A stretch of 64,000 nucleotides of DNA from Herbaspirillum frisingense GSF30 (GTDB taxonomy: Bacteria > Pseudomonadota > Gammaproteobacteria > Burkholderiales > Burkholderiaceae_D): NCBI RefSeq assembly GCF_000300975.2, contig NZ_AEEC02000013.1, forward strand, positions 1 to 64,000, written 5' to 3'. The translations under genes and the position numbers were made by a program. Of the stretch, positions 17,476 to 25,733 are shown piece after piece. The notes under the pieces are model-generated. The model had not been told where the DNA came from and searched no databases. It saw only the letters and a program-made list of their open reading frames with translations. The stretch's first letter is position 1; every line of letters starts with the position of its first letter.

Positions 17476-17666
17476 TGTTCGGTCTCACCGGGCGGCTGTG
17501 GACGGCATTGACCGCCATCATCAAACTGGAAGACAAGGTCACGCGACAAAGCGAAGCGATCCGCCAGCAACAGGCCAGGATAGAAAATCTGACCGAGCGC
17601 ATGATCAGGCTCGAGACCCTGCTGGAAGTGGTGATCCGCTCCAGCGAATTCAAACGCCTCAATTGA
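17475..17666 (+). CDS. small coiled-coil protein coupled to the RHH-like gene
   Basis: A 63-aa protein with a hydrophobic N-terminus (MFGLTGRLWTALTAIIKLED) and a heptad-patterned helix to the end (VTRQSEAIRQQQARIENLTERMIRLETLLEVVI). It starts in the TGATG overlap with the upstream gene, preceded by GAGGT. The size and layout suggest a helical partner of the RHH-like protein. I do not recognise the family. Confidence 0.55.
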   Translation: MFGLTGRLWTALTAIIKLEDKVTRQSEAIRQQQARIENLTERMIRLETLLEVVIRSSEFKRLN

Positions 17667-17744
17667 CGACAAACGCCCGGCCTTCGACGGGCAGTTCCAC
17701 CCCTCCCCCGAATCAAGCACAGTTCTCAACCCGGTCCTGCACAG

Positions 17745-17775
17745 GAAAAAAAAACCGCACCATCGCTGGTGCGGT
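17745..17775 (-). terminator. terminator of the amino-acid binding protein gene
   Basis: A perfect 9-bp stem (17754-17762 with 17767-17775) has a 4-base loop. On the minus strand it is followed by an uninterrupted run of about nine T residues. It lies 34 bases beyond the stop of the binding-protein gene. Confidence 0.88.
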
Positions 17776-17809
17776 CCGAGTGCAGGCGCGCGGGGACGCC
17801 GACCTGTAC

Positions 17810-18655
17810 TTACAGCGGAATCTGCGGCGGCACATCTTCCGGCTTCACGCCGGAGAGCTTTTGCAGGTTGCCCAGCACGGTTGGCTTGATCTTGCCGGCA
17901 GCGCGCTCGGCCACGATCCACTTGTTGATGGTCTCGACCCAGGCCTTGTCCTCTTCCTTGGGGACGCCGATGTTGGTGGAGGTTGCTTCCAGCGGTTGCG
18001 GCACGTACATCTTGCCCAGCGCCGGGTTCTTCTTCAGGATGTTCAGCGCCAGCAGCCACACCAGCACCTGCGCGTCGACACGACCGGTCTGCAGCGCCAG
18101 GGTGGCATCGTCAGCCTTTTCCAGGCGCACGATGGTGGCGTTGGGACAGACGCGGCTGATCATCTGGTCGTGCGAAGAACCGATGTCCACGGCGATCTTC
18201 ACTTCCGGCTTGTTCAGGTCGGCCCAGGTCTTGAATTCCTTCTTGGAGACCACGGTGAAGGCATTCAGGAACAGCGGTTCGGTAAAGCCGATCACCTCGC
18301 GGCGTGCCGGGGTCGGGTTCATGCCGAAGAACAGGTCGATCTTGTGGGTCTGCAGATCCAGCACCGAGTTGCCCCAGGTGGTTTCGGTGATGTCCAGCTT
18401 GACGTTCAGGCTAGCCGCCAGGCTCTTGGCGAAATCGATCATGAAACCGCCCCACTCACCGCTGGCCAGATCCTTGTTGTAGTAAGGCGCAGCACCACGC
18501 ACGGCGCCGATACGCAGGGTCTTGGTACGCTGCACGCGGGCCAGGGTCGGTTCGGTCGAGCCGGTCGCAGCGGCGGCCTGGGCGAAGACATTCGGAATGG
18601 CGCTGGCAGCGGCAAGGCCGGCCACGCTGGTGATGAAACTGCGACGGTTGGTCAT
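17810..18655 (-). CDS. amino-acid ABC transporter substrate-binding protein
   Basis: A 281-aa periplasmic binding protein of SBP family 3. The N-terminus MTNRRSFITSVAGLAAASAIPNVFAQA is a twin-arginine-type signal (NRRSFI) with cleavage after AQA. The mature part has typical segments: LRIGAVRGAAPYYNKDLASGEWGGFMIDFAKSLA, LDLQTHKIDLFFGMNPTPARREVIGFTEP and IAVDIGSSHDQMI. It probably delivers a polar amino acid to the permease and ATPase encoded at 15235-16693. It lies on the opposite strand, beyond the MITE-like element and the two small genes, and has its own terminator. Confidence 0.88.
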   Translation of the reverse strand: MTNRRSFITSVAGLAAASAIPNVFAQAAAATGSTEPTLARVQRTKTLRIGAVRGAAPYYNKDLASGEWGGFMIDFAKSLAASLNVKLDITETTWGNSVLDLQTHKIDLFFGMNPTPARREVIGFTEPLFLNAFTVVSKKEFKTWADLNKPEVKIAVDIGSSHDQMISRVCPNATIVRLEKADDATLALQTGRVDAQVLVWLLALNILKKNPALGKMYVPQPLEATSTNIGVPKEEDKAWVETINKWIVAERAAGKIKPTVLGNLQKLSGVKPEDVPPQIPL

Positions 18656-18919
18656 TTCTCTGTTCTCCCTGATTTGGCGGATGGCGCGGCCGCCGCGTGG
18701 ACGGCAGCGTTGCGCAAGTGGTCTGCGCCCGGCCCACGCCGGACGGCGTCGACGATTTTAGCCCAGCCGCAGGCGGCCCGCCCGGGCAATTGCCGGCAGC
18801 AGGGACCCGAGTGGGGCTGCCTCCCAGCAGGCAGGAAAAATTTCCCGGCTACCGCACAAACAGTGGCGGACTCACACCGTTGAACGAAATCTGACAGCCT
18901 GCGCATGCGTGCAAGCCGG

Positions 18920-19079
18920 GTTGAAGATTTTCTTACAGCCACGCCATCCGGGTAAAACCGGGTAAGGCCGACGCTCCACGGAAACCCGTGCGCTTAATCT
19001 GGGACATCTCGCATCGATGCCGCACGGCAATGCCACGATTGCCATGCACACACACGCGAGGACCAGTCAACGGGGGGAT
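18920..19079 (+). promoter_or_regulatory. leader of the 107-aa lipoprotein gene
   Basis: The gap 18656-19082 has no gene. It contains GTTGAAGATT at 18920-18929 and AACGGGGGGAT at 19069-19079, both identical to motifs in front of the FlgH-like gene at 10664. GTAAAACCGGGTAAG at about 18953-18967 resembles a CpxR-type GTAAA-N5-GTAAA box with one mismatch, a weak observation. Confidence 0.33.
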
Positions 19080-19082
19080 TTC

Positions 19083-19406
19083 ATGCGTATTGAACAAACC
19101 AGCCAGCATAGGGGCGGCATCGTGCTCGCCTGCCTGAGCGCCGTCGCCCTGGGTGGCTGCGCCAACTTCAGCGAAGTCAGCGCCGGGCAGGACGAGCTCT
19201 ATCAGGTCTCGGCCACGGGCGTGAGCTACACCATGTCCATCCCTGCCCTCACCGCGGCAGCGCGTGAAAAGGCCCGCGACTTCTGCGGCCGGCAGCAGAT
19301 GCAGGCCGACCTGCGCCAGCTGGTGCGCGGTTGGCGACCGATGCAGGTGGACCTGTATTTCCGCTGCCAGCCCACGGGCGTGAGCTTGCAGGCGCTGCTG
19401 GACTAG
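19083..19406 (+). CDS. small lipoprotein of unknown function
   Basis: A 107-aa protein. The signal peptide ends in lipobox LGGC (MRIEQTSQHRGGIVLACLSAVALGGC, Cys26). The mature part is about 80 residues, with two more Cys (DFCGRQQM and YFRCQPTG) that could form a disulfide. The ribosome site CGGGGGGAT fixes the start at 19083. Its stop codon shares CTAG with the stop of the convergent DUF2863 gene. I do not recognise the family, though similar short lipoproteins occur in Burkholderiales. Confidence 0.65.
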   Translation: MRIEQTSQHRGGIVLACLSAVALGGCANFSEVSAGQDELYQVSATGVSYTMSIPALTAAAREKARDFCGRQQMQADLRQLVRGWRPMQVDLYFRCQPTGVSLQALLD

Positions 19407-20737
19407 GCCTTCGGGAAATCGCGCTCGCGCAGCGGCTGGCCATCGGCATCGATCGCCTCGGCCAGCTTCACTGCGGCTACACCCAGCGAAGCGACGGCAT
19501 CGGCAGCATCGAACAGGGCGACCTGCACATCCCCGTCGACAGGCTGTACCGAACGCGCCAGGAGTCCCTGCGCACCCCGCAGCACGACCTGCAGCTGGAT
19601 CTCGCCCTCTGCATCGTCGATGGCAAAGAAGGCGCTGGCCTGCGCGGCCTGCACACCTGCCTGCGCCAGTCCAACCTCCAGTTCCGAGAGCATCTGCAGC
19701 GTGCGATATTCCGCATTGCCGGTCTGCTTGGCGCCGTGGAACAGGTCCTGGTACAGGAAGTGCAGCTGGCACTGCGCCGCCTCGCCGGATTGCCCGGTCA
19801 GGCATTGCTGCATCAGCGGCGTGATCTGCTCGCTCCACTGGCGGAAGCGCTGCGCGCGCGCTTCGAAATAGGCATCGGCTGCCGCCTCTTCCGCCGGAAT
19901 GGCATAGAAGGGATCGTCCACATCCTTCAAGGCAAAGCCCAGCAGGAAGCGTAATTCGAGCGCCTCATCGTCAGCCCCGAAGGCGCCCTCCGGCCAGCCG
20001 CGCATGCTGCGCTCGATGGCCGGCACGCTCAGTATCTTCTTGTCGGTGAGCGAGGCGAAGGCGTCGCGGTTCATGGCCTCGACTTCGCTGAAGCTGAGCG
20101 CATTGATTTCTTCAGGATGATAGAGATGGTGCACCAGCACCACGCGCGCGCCGGGGCTTTCCAGGCCGGCCTCCTGCAGGCTGGTGCGCAGCGCATCGAA
20201 GGCATCGCCATCGGCCAGCGCCAGCGCTTCCTTCAGGCCGCCACGGGTGCGCACCAGCAGCGGGATCAGGAAGGCGTTGATCTCCAGCTCCTTCTCTCCC
20301 CGTCGCAGCACGATGATGTCCGCGCCCTCTTCCACCACCTCGCGCAGGAAGGCATGACCACGCTGATCGTCGTAGCGCAACTGTTCCAGTGCTTCGTAGA
20401 GGGTATCGTCGTCGCGCTCGCGCAGGGTATTGCGCACCATGCGCTCCAGCTCATCCTGGCCGGTACGGCGACCGCGACGGTCCGGCGCACTGGCGGCCAC
20501 GGCGCTGGCCAGGGCCACCATCTGCTGCACACGCAGTTCGTCTTCGTCCAGGCTCTGCGAGGCCGCGTGGGCCTGATGCTGGCGCCGACGTGCCGCCTCG
20601 GTGGAGACGTGGGTGCGGGGCTTGTCGCGGACCGGGCCCTGGGCGGCCGGCTTGGCCGGCGGGCGGGACTGGCCGGCAGCCGGTTTCCGGGGTGCGTTCG
20701 AGGGTGATTTGCCGGAGGGGCGCTTGGCTTGATTCAT
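19403..20737 (-). CDS. DUF2863 family protein
   Basis: A 444-aa cytoplasmic protein, a conserved Burkholderiales family of unknown function. The first 60 residues are basic and Pro/Ala-rich (RPSGKSPSNAPRKPAAGQSRPPAKPAAQ), probably disordered. The folded part starts around DELRVQQMVALASAVAASAPDRRGRR. ATG at 20737, preceded by GAGGAA, is preferred over a TTG at 20752. The start lies 11 bases after the stop of the EamA transporter gene, suggesting an operon. The 3' end overlaps the convergent lipoprotein gene by 4 bases. Confidence 0.8.
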   Translation of the reverse strand: MNQAKRPSGKSPSNAPRKPAAGQSRPPAKPAAQGPVRDKPRTHVSTEAARRRQHQAHAASQSLDEDELRVQQMVALASAVAASAPDRRGRRTGQDELERMVRNTLRERDDDTLYEALEQLRYDDQRGHAFLREVVEEGADIIVLRRGEKELEINAFLIPLLVRTRGGLKEALALADGDAFDALRTSLQEAGLESPGARVVLVHHLYHPEEINALSFSEVEAMNRDAFASLTDKKILSVPAIERSMRGWPEGAFGADDEALELRFLLGFALKDVDDPFYAIPAEEAAADAYFEARAQRFRQWSEQITPLMQQCLTGQSGEAAQCQLHFLYQDLFHGAKQTGNAEYRTLQMLSELEVGLAQAGVQAAQASAFFAIDDAEGEIQLQVVLRGAQGLLARSVQPVDGDVQVALFDAADAVASLGVAAVKLAEAIDADGQPLRERDFPKA

Positions 20738-20748
20738 GTCTTCCTCGC

Positions 20749-21720
20749 TCAATGCAGCGGTAATTTTTCAGAACTGGAACGGCCAGGCAAGGTCGCCAGG
20801 AACATTCCCGCCAGGGCCACCGCAAAGGCCGTGGCCTGCAGCGCCGACAGGTTCTCGCCCAGCGCCAGCACACCGACCACGGCAGCCGATATCGGCAGCA
20901 TCACCGTGAACACGCCCGCGCGCGCGGCCGGCACCACCTTCAGGCCGGTCATCCACAGCCACACGGTCCACACACTGGCCGCCAGCGCGTAGAACACCAG
21001 CAACAGCCAGATGTTGGCCGGCACCGAGATGAAGTCGAACTGCAGAGCGGTATAGAGGCCCATGGGCGTCATCAGCAGCAGTCCCCACAGGTTGATGACG
21101 GCGCTGATGCGCTTGGGCGTAAGCACGGCGGTCAGCTTCTTGCCGATGACGGCATAGGCGGCCTCGCACAGCACCGCACAGAACACCAGCACATTGCCCA
21201 GCCACGCGTATTGGCCGTGGCTGGTTGCGGCCGCTGCTCCGTGATGATCCTTGGCCAGCGACAGCAACCCGATACCGATGGCGCCGCAGGCCACCGCACC
21301 CCAGACGCGCAGGCTGATCTTCTCCTTCAGGAAGACCCAGCTCATCACCGCCACCACCGCCGGAATCGCCGACATGATCACGCCGGCCGAGACCGCGTTG
21401 GTCATCGACACACCGGTGATCATGCACAGCGTGAAGAGAAAATTGCCGAGGAAGGATTCGAGGAAGACCAGCCAGCGCGATTGCGGGCTCAGCGGCTTTT
21501 CATCGGCCGGCTTCTTCAGCCAGCGCAGCATGGCGATGGCGCCGATGCCAAAGCGCAGCCAGGCCAGCAGGAACACCGGCAGCATCGCCGCCAGCGGTTT
21601 GGTCAGCGCCACGTAGGCGCCCACCATGGACATGCTCAGGATCAGGCAGCCGTAGCCCATGGGGCGGCTGGGGGTGTAGCTCATGTGCGGTTTGATGTTT
21701 GTCTCGGGACCAGGCGCCAT
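20749..21720 (-). CDS. EamA/DMT family transporter
   Basis: A protein of up to 323 aa with ten predicted membrane segments and two EamA repeats. The first runs from about residue 22 (GYGCLILSMSMVGAYVALTKPLAA) and the second from about 170 (GNVLVFCAVLCEAAYAVIGKKL). The drug/metabolite family exports amino acids and other metabolites. The start could also be Met13 at 21684; neither has a good ribosome site. It is followed by the DUF2863 gene with 11 bases between. Substrate unknown. Confidence 0.82.
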   Translation of the reverse strand: MAPGPETNIKPHMSYTPSRPMGYGCLILSMSMVGAYVALTKPLAAMLPVFLLAWLRFGIGAIAMLRWLKKPADEKPLSPQSRWLVFLESFLGNFLFTLCMITGVSMTNAVSAGVIMSAIPAVVAVMSWVFLKEKISLRVWGAVACGAIGIGLLSLAKDHHGAAAATSHGQYAWLGNVLVFCAVLCEAAYAVIGKKLTAVLTPKRISAVINLWGLLLMTPMGLYTALQFDFISVPANIWLLLVFYALAASVWTVWLWMTGLKVVPAARAGVFTVMLPISAAVVGVLALGENLSALQATAFAVALAGMFLATLPGRSSSEKLPLH

Positions 21721-21802
21721 GAAATGTGGCGCGCTGGGGGAGCCAGCATTTTACCCGTTCAAGAGCAATGACCGAAACGCGAGGGCGCGACTTGTCCGGC
21801 GG

Positions 21803-21955
21803 TCAGTGCAACAGATAGGCCACCAGCCGCTCCGCACCGACAAACAGGGCGATAAGCAATAGCAGTCCGATACTGAATACCTCCCACGCCACAGGTGCGG
21901 AGTGGATTTCACCTTTGCATAAATCCCGCCAGAGTTTCCGAAAGAAATTCCTCAT
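21803..21955 (-). CDS. 50-aa single-pass membrane protein
   Basis: A small protein MRNFFRKLWRDLCKGEIHS... with a basic N-terminus, then one hydrophobic helix (VFSIGLLLLIALFVGAERLVAYLLH). The frame extends to 21994, but GGAAGG lies 7 bases before 21955, which decides the start. Membrane orientation would put the basic end inside. The family is unknown; the sense of the coding stretch and the ribosome site are the only support. Confidence 0.5.
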   Translation of the reverse strand: MRNFFRKLWRDLCKGEIHSAPVAWEVFSIGLLLLIALFVGAERLVAYLLH

Positions 21956-22126
21956 GTGCCTGCCTTCCGATGTGATTGTCGATGTTGGCGTCATCCTGGG
22001 GTTCGACGCGCCATCGGAAAGGTAAGCGAATATCTGCTGGAAAAAGGCAAATCCTCTTGGAAAGGCCGCGGTGTCAAAACATTTCGCACCGCGTCCAAAA
22101 TTACTGCGAGATCGATCCTGCCGATG

Positions 22127-22948
22127 TCACCACGCCGCCAGAATCCCGCCCTTGAATTCCGTCTCGATGTACTGCTTCACCTCCGGCGACTGATAGGCCT
22201 GCACCAGCTTGCCCAACCATGGCTGGCCGCGATCCTTCTCGCGCACGGCGATCAGGCAGGCATAGGGGCTGTCGCCGCTTTCCACCACCAGGCTGTCGCG
22301 GGCGGGATTGAAGCCGGCCTTGGAAGCATAGTCGGCGTTGATGGCGGAGGCATCGAGGTCGTCCAGCGTGCGTGGCAGTTGCGCAGCGTCGATCTCGACG
22401 AACTTCCACTTCTTCGGATTTTCGGTGATGTCGATGGGGGTGGCGTTGGTGCCGATGAGCGGGTCGATGCCGGCGCGCAGCTTGATGACGCCATGCTTCT
22501 GCAGCAGCAACAGCACGCGGCTTTCGTTGGCGGGGTCGTTGGGGATGCCGATCTTGGCACCAGTGGGGACGTCCTCAAGTTTGCGGTACTTCTTCGAATA
22601 GATCGCCATCGGGCCGATCATGGTCTTGCCCTCGGCATACAGTTTGTAGCCACGTGCCTTGATCTGGGCATTGAGGAAGGGGCGATGCTGGTAGCTGTTG
22701 GCGTCGAGTTCACCCGCATCGAGGGCGGCGTTGGGCTGGATGTAGTCGTTGAACTCGATGATCTTGACCTTGTAGCCTGGGTTGTCGCGTTCGAAGACGC
22801 GTCGTGCCTGCTCAAAGATCTGTGCGTGCGGTCCACTGGTGACGCCGACGCGGATCACCTGATCCGGTGCGGCCTGTGCCGTCCCGCCGATGCTGGCGAG
22901 CGCGCACAGGGCGATGCCGGAAATCCATTTCGCTGCGTTGAACTTCAT
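22127..22948 (-). CDS. MetQ/NlpA family substrate-binding protein
   Basis: A 273-aa periplasmic protein of the NlpA family that binds methionine or other sulfur compounds. The signal peptide ends AQA and there is no lipobox Cys, unlike classical MetQ. Family features are IRVGVTSGPHAQIFEQA, IIEFNDYIQPNAALDAGELDANSYQHRPFL, GIPNDPANESRVLLLLQKHG and the C-terminal VKQYIETEFKGGILAAW. GGGGAAGAGA precedes the start. It follows two sulfur-acquisition flavin enzymes on the same strand, 131 bases downstream. No MetN or MetI partner is present here. Confidence 0.85.
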   Translation of the reverse strand: MKFNAAKWISGIALCALASIGGTAQAAPDQVIRVGVTSGPHAQIFEQARRVFERDNPGYKVKIIEFNDYIQPNAALDAGELDANSYQHRPFLNAQIKARGYKLYAEGKTMIGPMAIYSKKYRKLEDVPTGAKIGIPNDPANESRVLLLLQKHGVIKLRAGIDPLIGTNATPIDITENPKKWKFVEIDAAQLPRTLDDLDASAINADYASKAGFNPARDSLVVESGDSPYACLIAVREKDRGQPWLGKLVQAYQSPEVKQYIETEFKGGILAAW

Positions 22949-23038
22949 TCTCTTCCCCGATTGAAAAAGGTCCAATGTAGCGACCGCTCAAGCGGGGCGG
23001 AAGGAATCATTTCCGCTTTGCATATGTGCTGCGCGCAT

Positions 23039-23068
23039 GTGCCAGCACGTGCCAGCACGCGCCAGCAC
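23039..23068. repeat. three tandem decamers between the monooxygenase and metQ-like genes
   Basis: Three 10-base units, two of GTGCCAGCAC and one GCGCCAGCAC, lie head to tail. They sit 12 bases after the monooxygenase stop and about 91 bases before the binding-protein start. They may be a regulator-binding array or a spacer prone to slippage. Confidence 0.6.
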
Positions 23069-23079
23069 CCGGGGTGGAA

Positions 23080-24459
23080 TCAGGCGTGTTCGACCGCAGC
23101 GGCCCTCCGGAAGCCCGCGCCTACATGCTCTTGCGGCAGGGTCGCGGCACGCTGGAAGAGTTTTTCGCGCAGGCTGCCCTGTGCGTATTCGCGCTTGTAG
23201 GAGCCGCGCTCCTGCAATACCGGAATGACCAGGTCGACGAAGTCTTCGAAGCTCTCCGGCGTCACCGTGCGGGTCAGGTTGTAGCCGTCGATGCCGGTGT
23301 CGGCGACCCAGCTTTCCAGTTCGTCGGCGATGCGATCCGGGGCGCCGACGATGCTGGCATAGCGGCCACCCAGTTCGAGTTGCTGCAGCAGCTTGCGCTT
23401 GGTCCAGTTCGACTCCGGTTGCGTGACCGCCTTGGTGAGCGACTGGATGGCGTTGGTCTTGGCAGGGCGGATCGGTTCATCCAGGTCGTAACGCGAAAAG
23501 TCGATCCCGGTGCCGGCCGAGAAGTGGGCCAGGCCGGCTTCCGGGCTGGCGTAACTGGCGTATTCGCGATAGCGGTCCTGGGCTTCCTGTTCGGTGCGGC
23601 CGGTGACCACGGTCAGGCCCATGAAGATCTTGATTGCATCCGGATCGCGCCCTTCGCGCACGGCGCCATCGCGGATGCTCTGCACCAGCTTGCGGGTGGC
23701 ATCCTTGCTCTGGCTGGAGATGAAGACGCACTCGGCATGACGCGCGCCGAAGGCCTGACCACGCCCGGAAGAACCGGCCTGGTACAGCACCGGCGTGCGC
23801 TGGCGCGAGGGTTCGCTCAGGTGGATGCCTTCGACGTGATAGTAGTCGCCATGGTGGGCGATCTTGTGCACCTTGGCCGGGTCGGCATAGATGCGGCGCG
23901 CGCGGTCGCGCAGCACGGCACCGTCTTCCCAGCTGCCTTCCCAGAGCTTGTAGACGACTTCCATGAATTCGTCGGCGCGGTCATAGCGCTGATCGTGTTC
24001 CAGCTGTTCGTGCAGGCCCATGGCACGGGCGGCGCTGTCCAGATAGCCGGTGACGATGTTCCAGCCCACGCGTCCCTTGCTCAGGTGATCCAGGGTGGAC
24101 ATGCGGCGTGCGAACAGGAACGGGGCTTCGTAGCTCAGGTTGGCGGTGATGCCGAAACCCAGGTGCTCGGTCACGGCAGCCATGGCCGACACCAGCATCA
24201 TGGGATCGTTGACCGGCAACTGGATGGTTTCGCGCAGGGTGAGGTCGGTATTGCCCTGGTAGACGTCATAGACGCCGACGATGTCGGCCAGGAACAGGCC
24301 ATCGAACTTGCCGCGTTCCAGCAGGCGCGCCAGGCCGGTCCAATAGGCGATATCGGTGTAGTCCTGCGAGCGGTCGCGAGGATGCGTCCACAGGCCGTGG
24401 TTGATGTGACTGACGCAGTTCATGTTGAATGCGTTGAGGCGGATTTCCTTCCTGCTCAT
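23080..24459 (-). CDS. FMN-dependent monooxygenase, NtaA/SnaA/DszA family
   Basis: A 459-aa luciferase-like monooxygenase. It shows family markers: LNAFNMNCVSHINHGLWTHPRD at the N-terminus, GKFDGLFLADIVGVYDVYQG, HLSKGRVGWNIVTGYLDSAARAMG and QAGSSGRGQAFGARHAE. Enzymes of this group oxidise sulfones, sulfonates or aminopolycarboxylates with reduced FMN supplied by a separate reductase. It starts 17 bases after the SfnB-like gene and precedes the MetQ-like binding protein. The trio suggests use of organosulfur compounds under sulfur limitation. Confidence 0.87.
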   Translation of the reverse strand: MSRKEIRLNAFNMNCVSHINHGLWTHPRDRSQDYTDIAYWTGLARLLERGKFDGLFLADIVGVYDVYQGNTDLTLRETIQLPVNDPMMLVSAMAAVTEHLGFGITANLSYEAPFLFARRMSTLDHLSKGRVGWNIVTGYLDSAARAMGLHEQLEHDQRYDRADEFMEVVYKLWEGSWEDGAVLRDRARRIYADPAKVHKIAHHGDYYHVEGIHLSEPSRQRTPVLYQAGSSGRGQAFGARHAECVFISSQSKDATRKLVQSIRDGAVREGRDPDAIKIFMGLTVVTGRTEQEAQDRYREYASYASPEAGLAHFSAGTGIDFSRYDLDEPIRPAKTNAIQSLTKAVTQPESNWTKRKLLQQLELGGRYASIVGAPDRIADELESWVADTGIDGYNLTRTVTPESFEDFVDLVIPVLQERGSYKREYAQGSLREKLFQRAATLPQEHVGAGFRRAAAVEHA

Positions 24460-24476
24460 GATGGCTCCCGGATGGC

Positions 24477-25733
24477 TCAGAGCGCGCCGTGGCGCGGTGG
24501 CTTCTGGCCGTTGAGCACGTAGTTGCCGATGGCGTGGTATTTCCAGCGCACCGGATCATGCAGGGTGTGGGTACGGGCATTGCGCCAGTGGCGATCGAGG
24601 TTGTGCTCCGCCAGGGTGGCCTGCGAACCGGCCAGTTCGAAGAGCTTGCTGCCGGCGGCCAGCGAGACATCGGTGGTCAAGACCCGCGCTTCGGCCACGG
24701 CGATGGAGGCAGCGGCCACACTGTCTTCGGTCGGCTCTGCCGCAGCGGTGTCGAGCCGGTCACCGGCACGCTGCAGCAATGCCTCGGCGGCATGCAGCTG
24801 GATGGTCAGGTCGCCCACTTCGCGCAGGGTCAACGGATCGTCACCGGCACGTTCGACACCGCTGTCGATCCAGGGACGCGAACGGGTACGCACGAACTCC
24901 AGCAGGTCGGCATAGGCGGCGCGGGCGATGCCCAGGTCGATGGCGGCGTGCAGGATCTGCGCCAGCGGGCCGATCTGGGTCGGGCGCGTGAAGGCCGAGG
25001 CAAACCCGATCACGGCGTCGGCCGGGACCTGCACGTTGTCGAATACGGCACTGCCGCTGCCGGTGGTGCGCTGGCCGAAGCCGGACCAGTCATCGATGAC
25101 GGTCAGGCCGGCGGCATGGCGCGGGACGATGGCCAGTTGCTGCACGCCCTGTTCGTCGATCACCGAGGTCGGGACCCAGTCGGCATAGAGTGCGCCGGTG
25201 GCGTAGAACTTGCGACCGTTGATGCGGTAGCCCGGTCCGTGCGGGTTGCGTGTGAGGCTGGTCTTGCGCTCGTGCGAGGTACGGGTGCCCAGTTCGGCCA
25301 GGGCATTGCCGAAGCGGTCGCCCTGCAGCACGCGCTCGAAGAAGAAGCGTTTCTGCGTTTCGTTGCCGTTGACGCGGATGAGCTCCACCGCATAGAAGTG
25401 ATTCTGCGGAATCTGTCCGAGCGAGCCATCGGCAGCGGAGATGATGGCGATCACCTCGGCCAGCGTGCCATAGGACACACCGGCACCACCGTATTCACGC
25501 GGCACGCTGATGCCCCACAGGCCGGAACGCACGTAGCGCTCCAGCTCGTCCCAGGGCAGCTTGCGTTCACGGTCGCGCAGGCCGGCTTCACGGCGGAAAT
25601 CCTCGGCCAACTTGCGGGCAGCGGCCAGCGCCTCGGCTTCGTCGCGGATGCGGGCGACCAGGCGGGTGGAGGTCGCCGAGGGCGGCGGCAGGGTATCGAG
25701 CAGGGTGGCGGAAGCAGCGGCAGTCTGGGTCAT
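24477..25733 (-). CDS. SfnB-like acyl-CoA-dehydrogenase-fold flavin enzyme
   Basis: A 418-aa protein with the acyl-CoA dehydrogenase fold, of the DszC/SfnB group of sulfur-acquisition oxidoreductases. Recognisable parts are AGVSYGTLAEVIAIISAADGSLGQIPQNHF, NGRKFYATGALYADW and TLAEHNLDRHWRNARTHTLHDPVRWKYHAIGNYVLNG near the end. It is a group that uses reduced flavin to attack C-S compounds rather than CoA esters. It is the first gene of the apparent sfnB-like, DszA-like, metQ-like series. I cannot name the substrate. Confidence 0.87.
   Translation of the reverse strand: MTQTAAASATLLDTLPPPSATSTRLVARIRDEAEALAAARKLAEDFRREAGLRDRERKLPWDELERYVRSGLWGISVPREYGGAGVSYGTLAEVIAIISAADGSLGQIPQNHFYAVELIRVNGNETQKRFFFERVLQGDRFGNALAELGTRTSHERKTSLTRNPHGPGYRINGRKFYATGALYADWVPTSVIDEQGVQQLAIVPRHAAGLTVIDDWSGFGQRTTGSGSAVFDNVQVPADAVIGFASAFTRPTQIGPLAQILHAAIDLGIARAAYADLLEFVRTRSRPWIDSGVERAGDDPLTLREVGDLTIQLHAAEALLQRAGDRLDTAAAEPTEDSVAAASIAVAEARVLTTDVSLAAGSKLFELAGSQATLAEHNLDRHWRNARTHTLHDPVRWKYHAIGNYVLNGQKPPRHGAL

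Noticed and set aside
17324-18883. Open frame of 519 codons on the plus strand
   Set aside because: It overlaps both the small-gene pair in another frame and the binding-protein gene in antisense; composition is that of a shadow.
23039-23068. Possible CRISPR repeat array
   Set aside because: Units are only 10 bases with no spacers between, and no cas genes are present.
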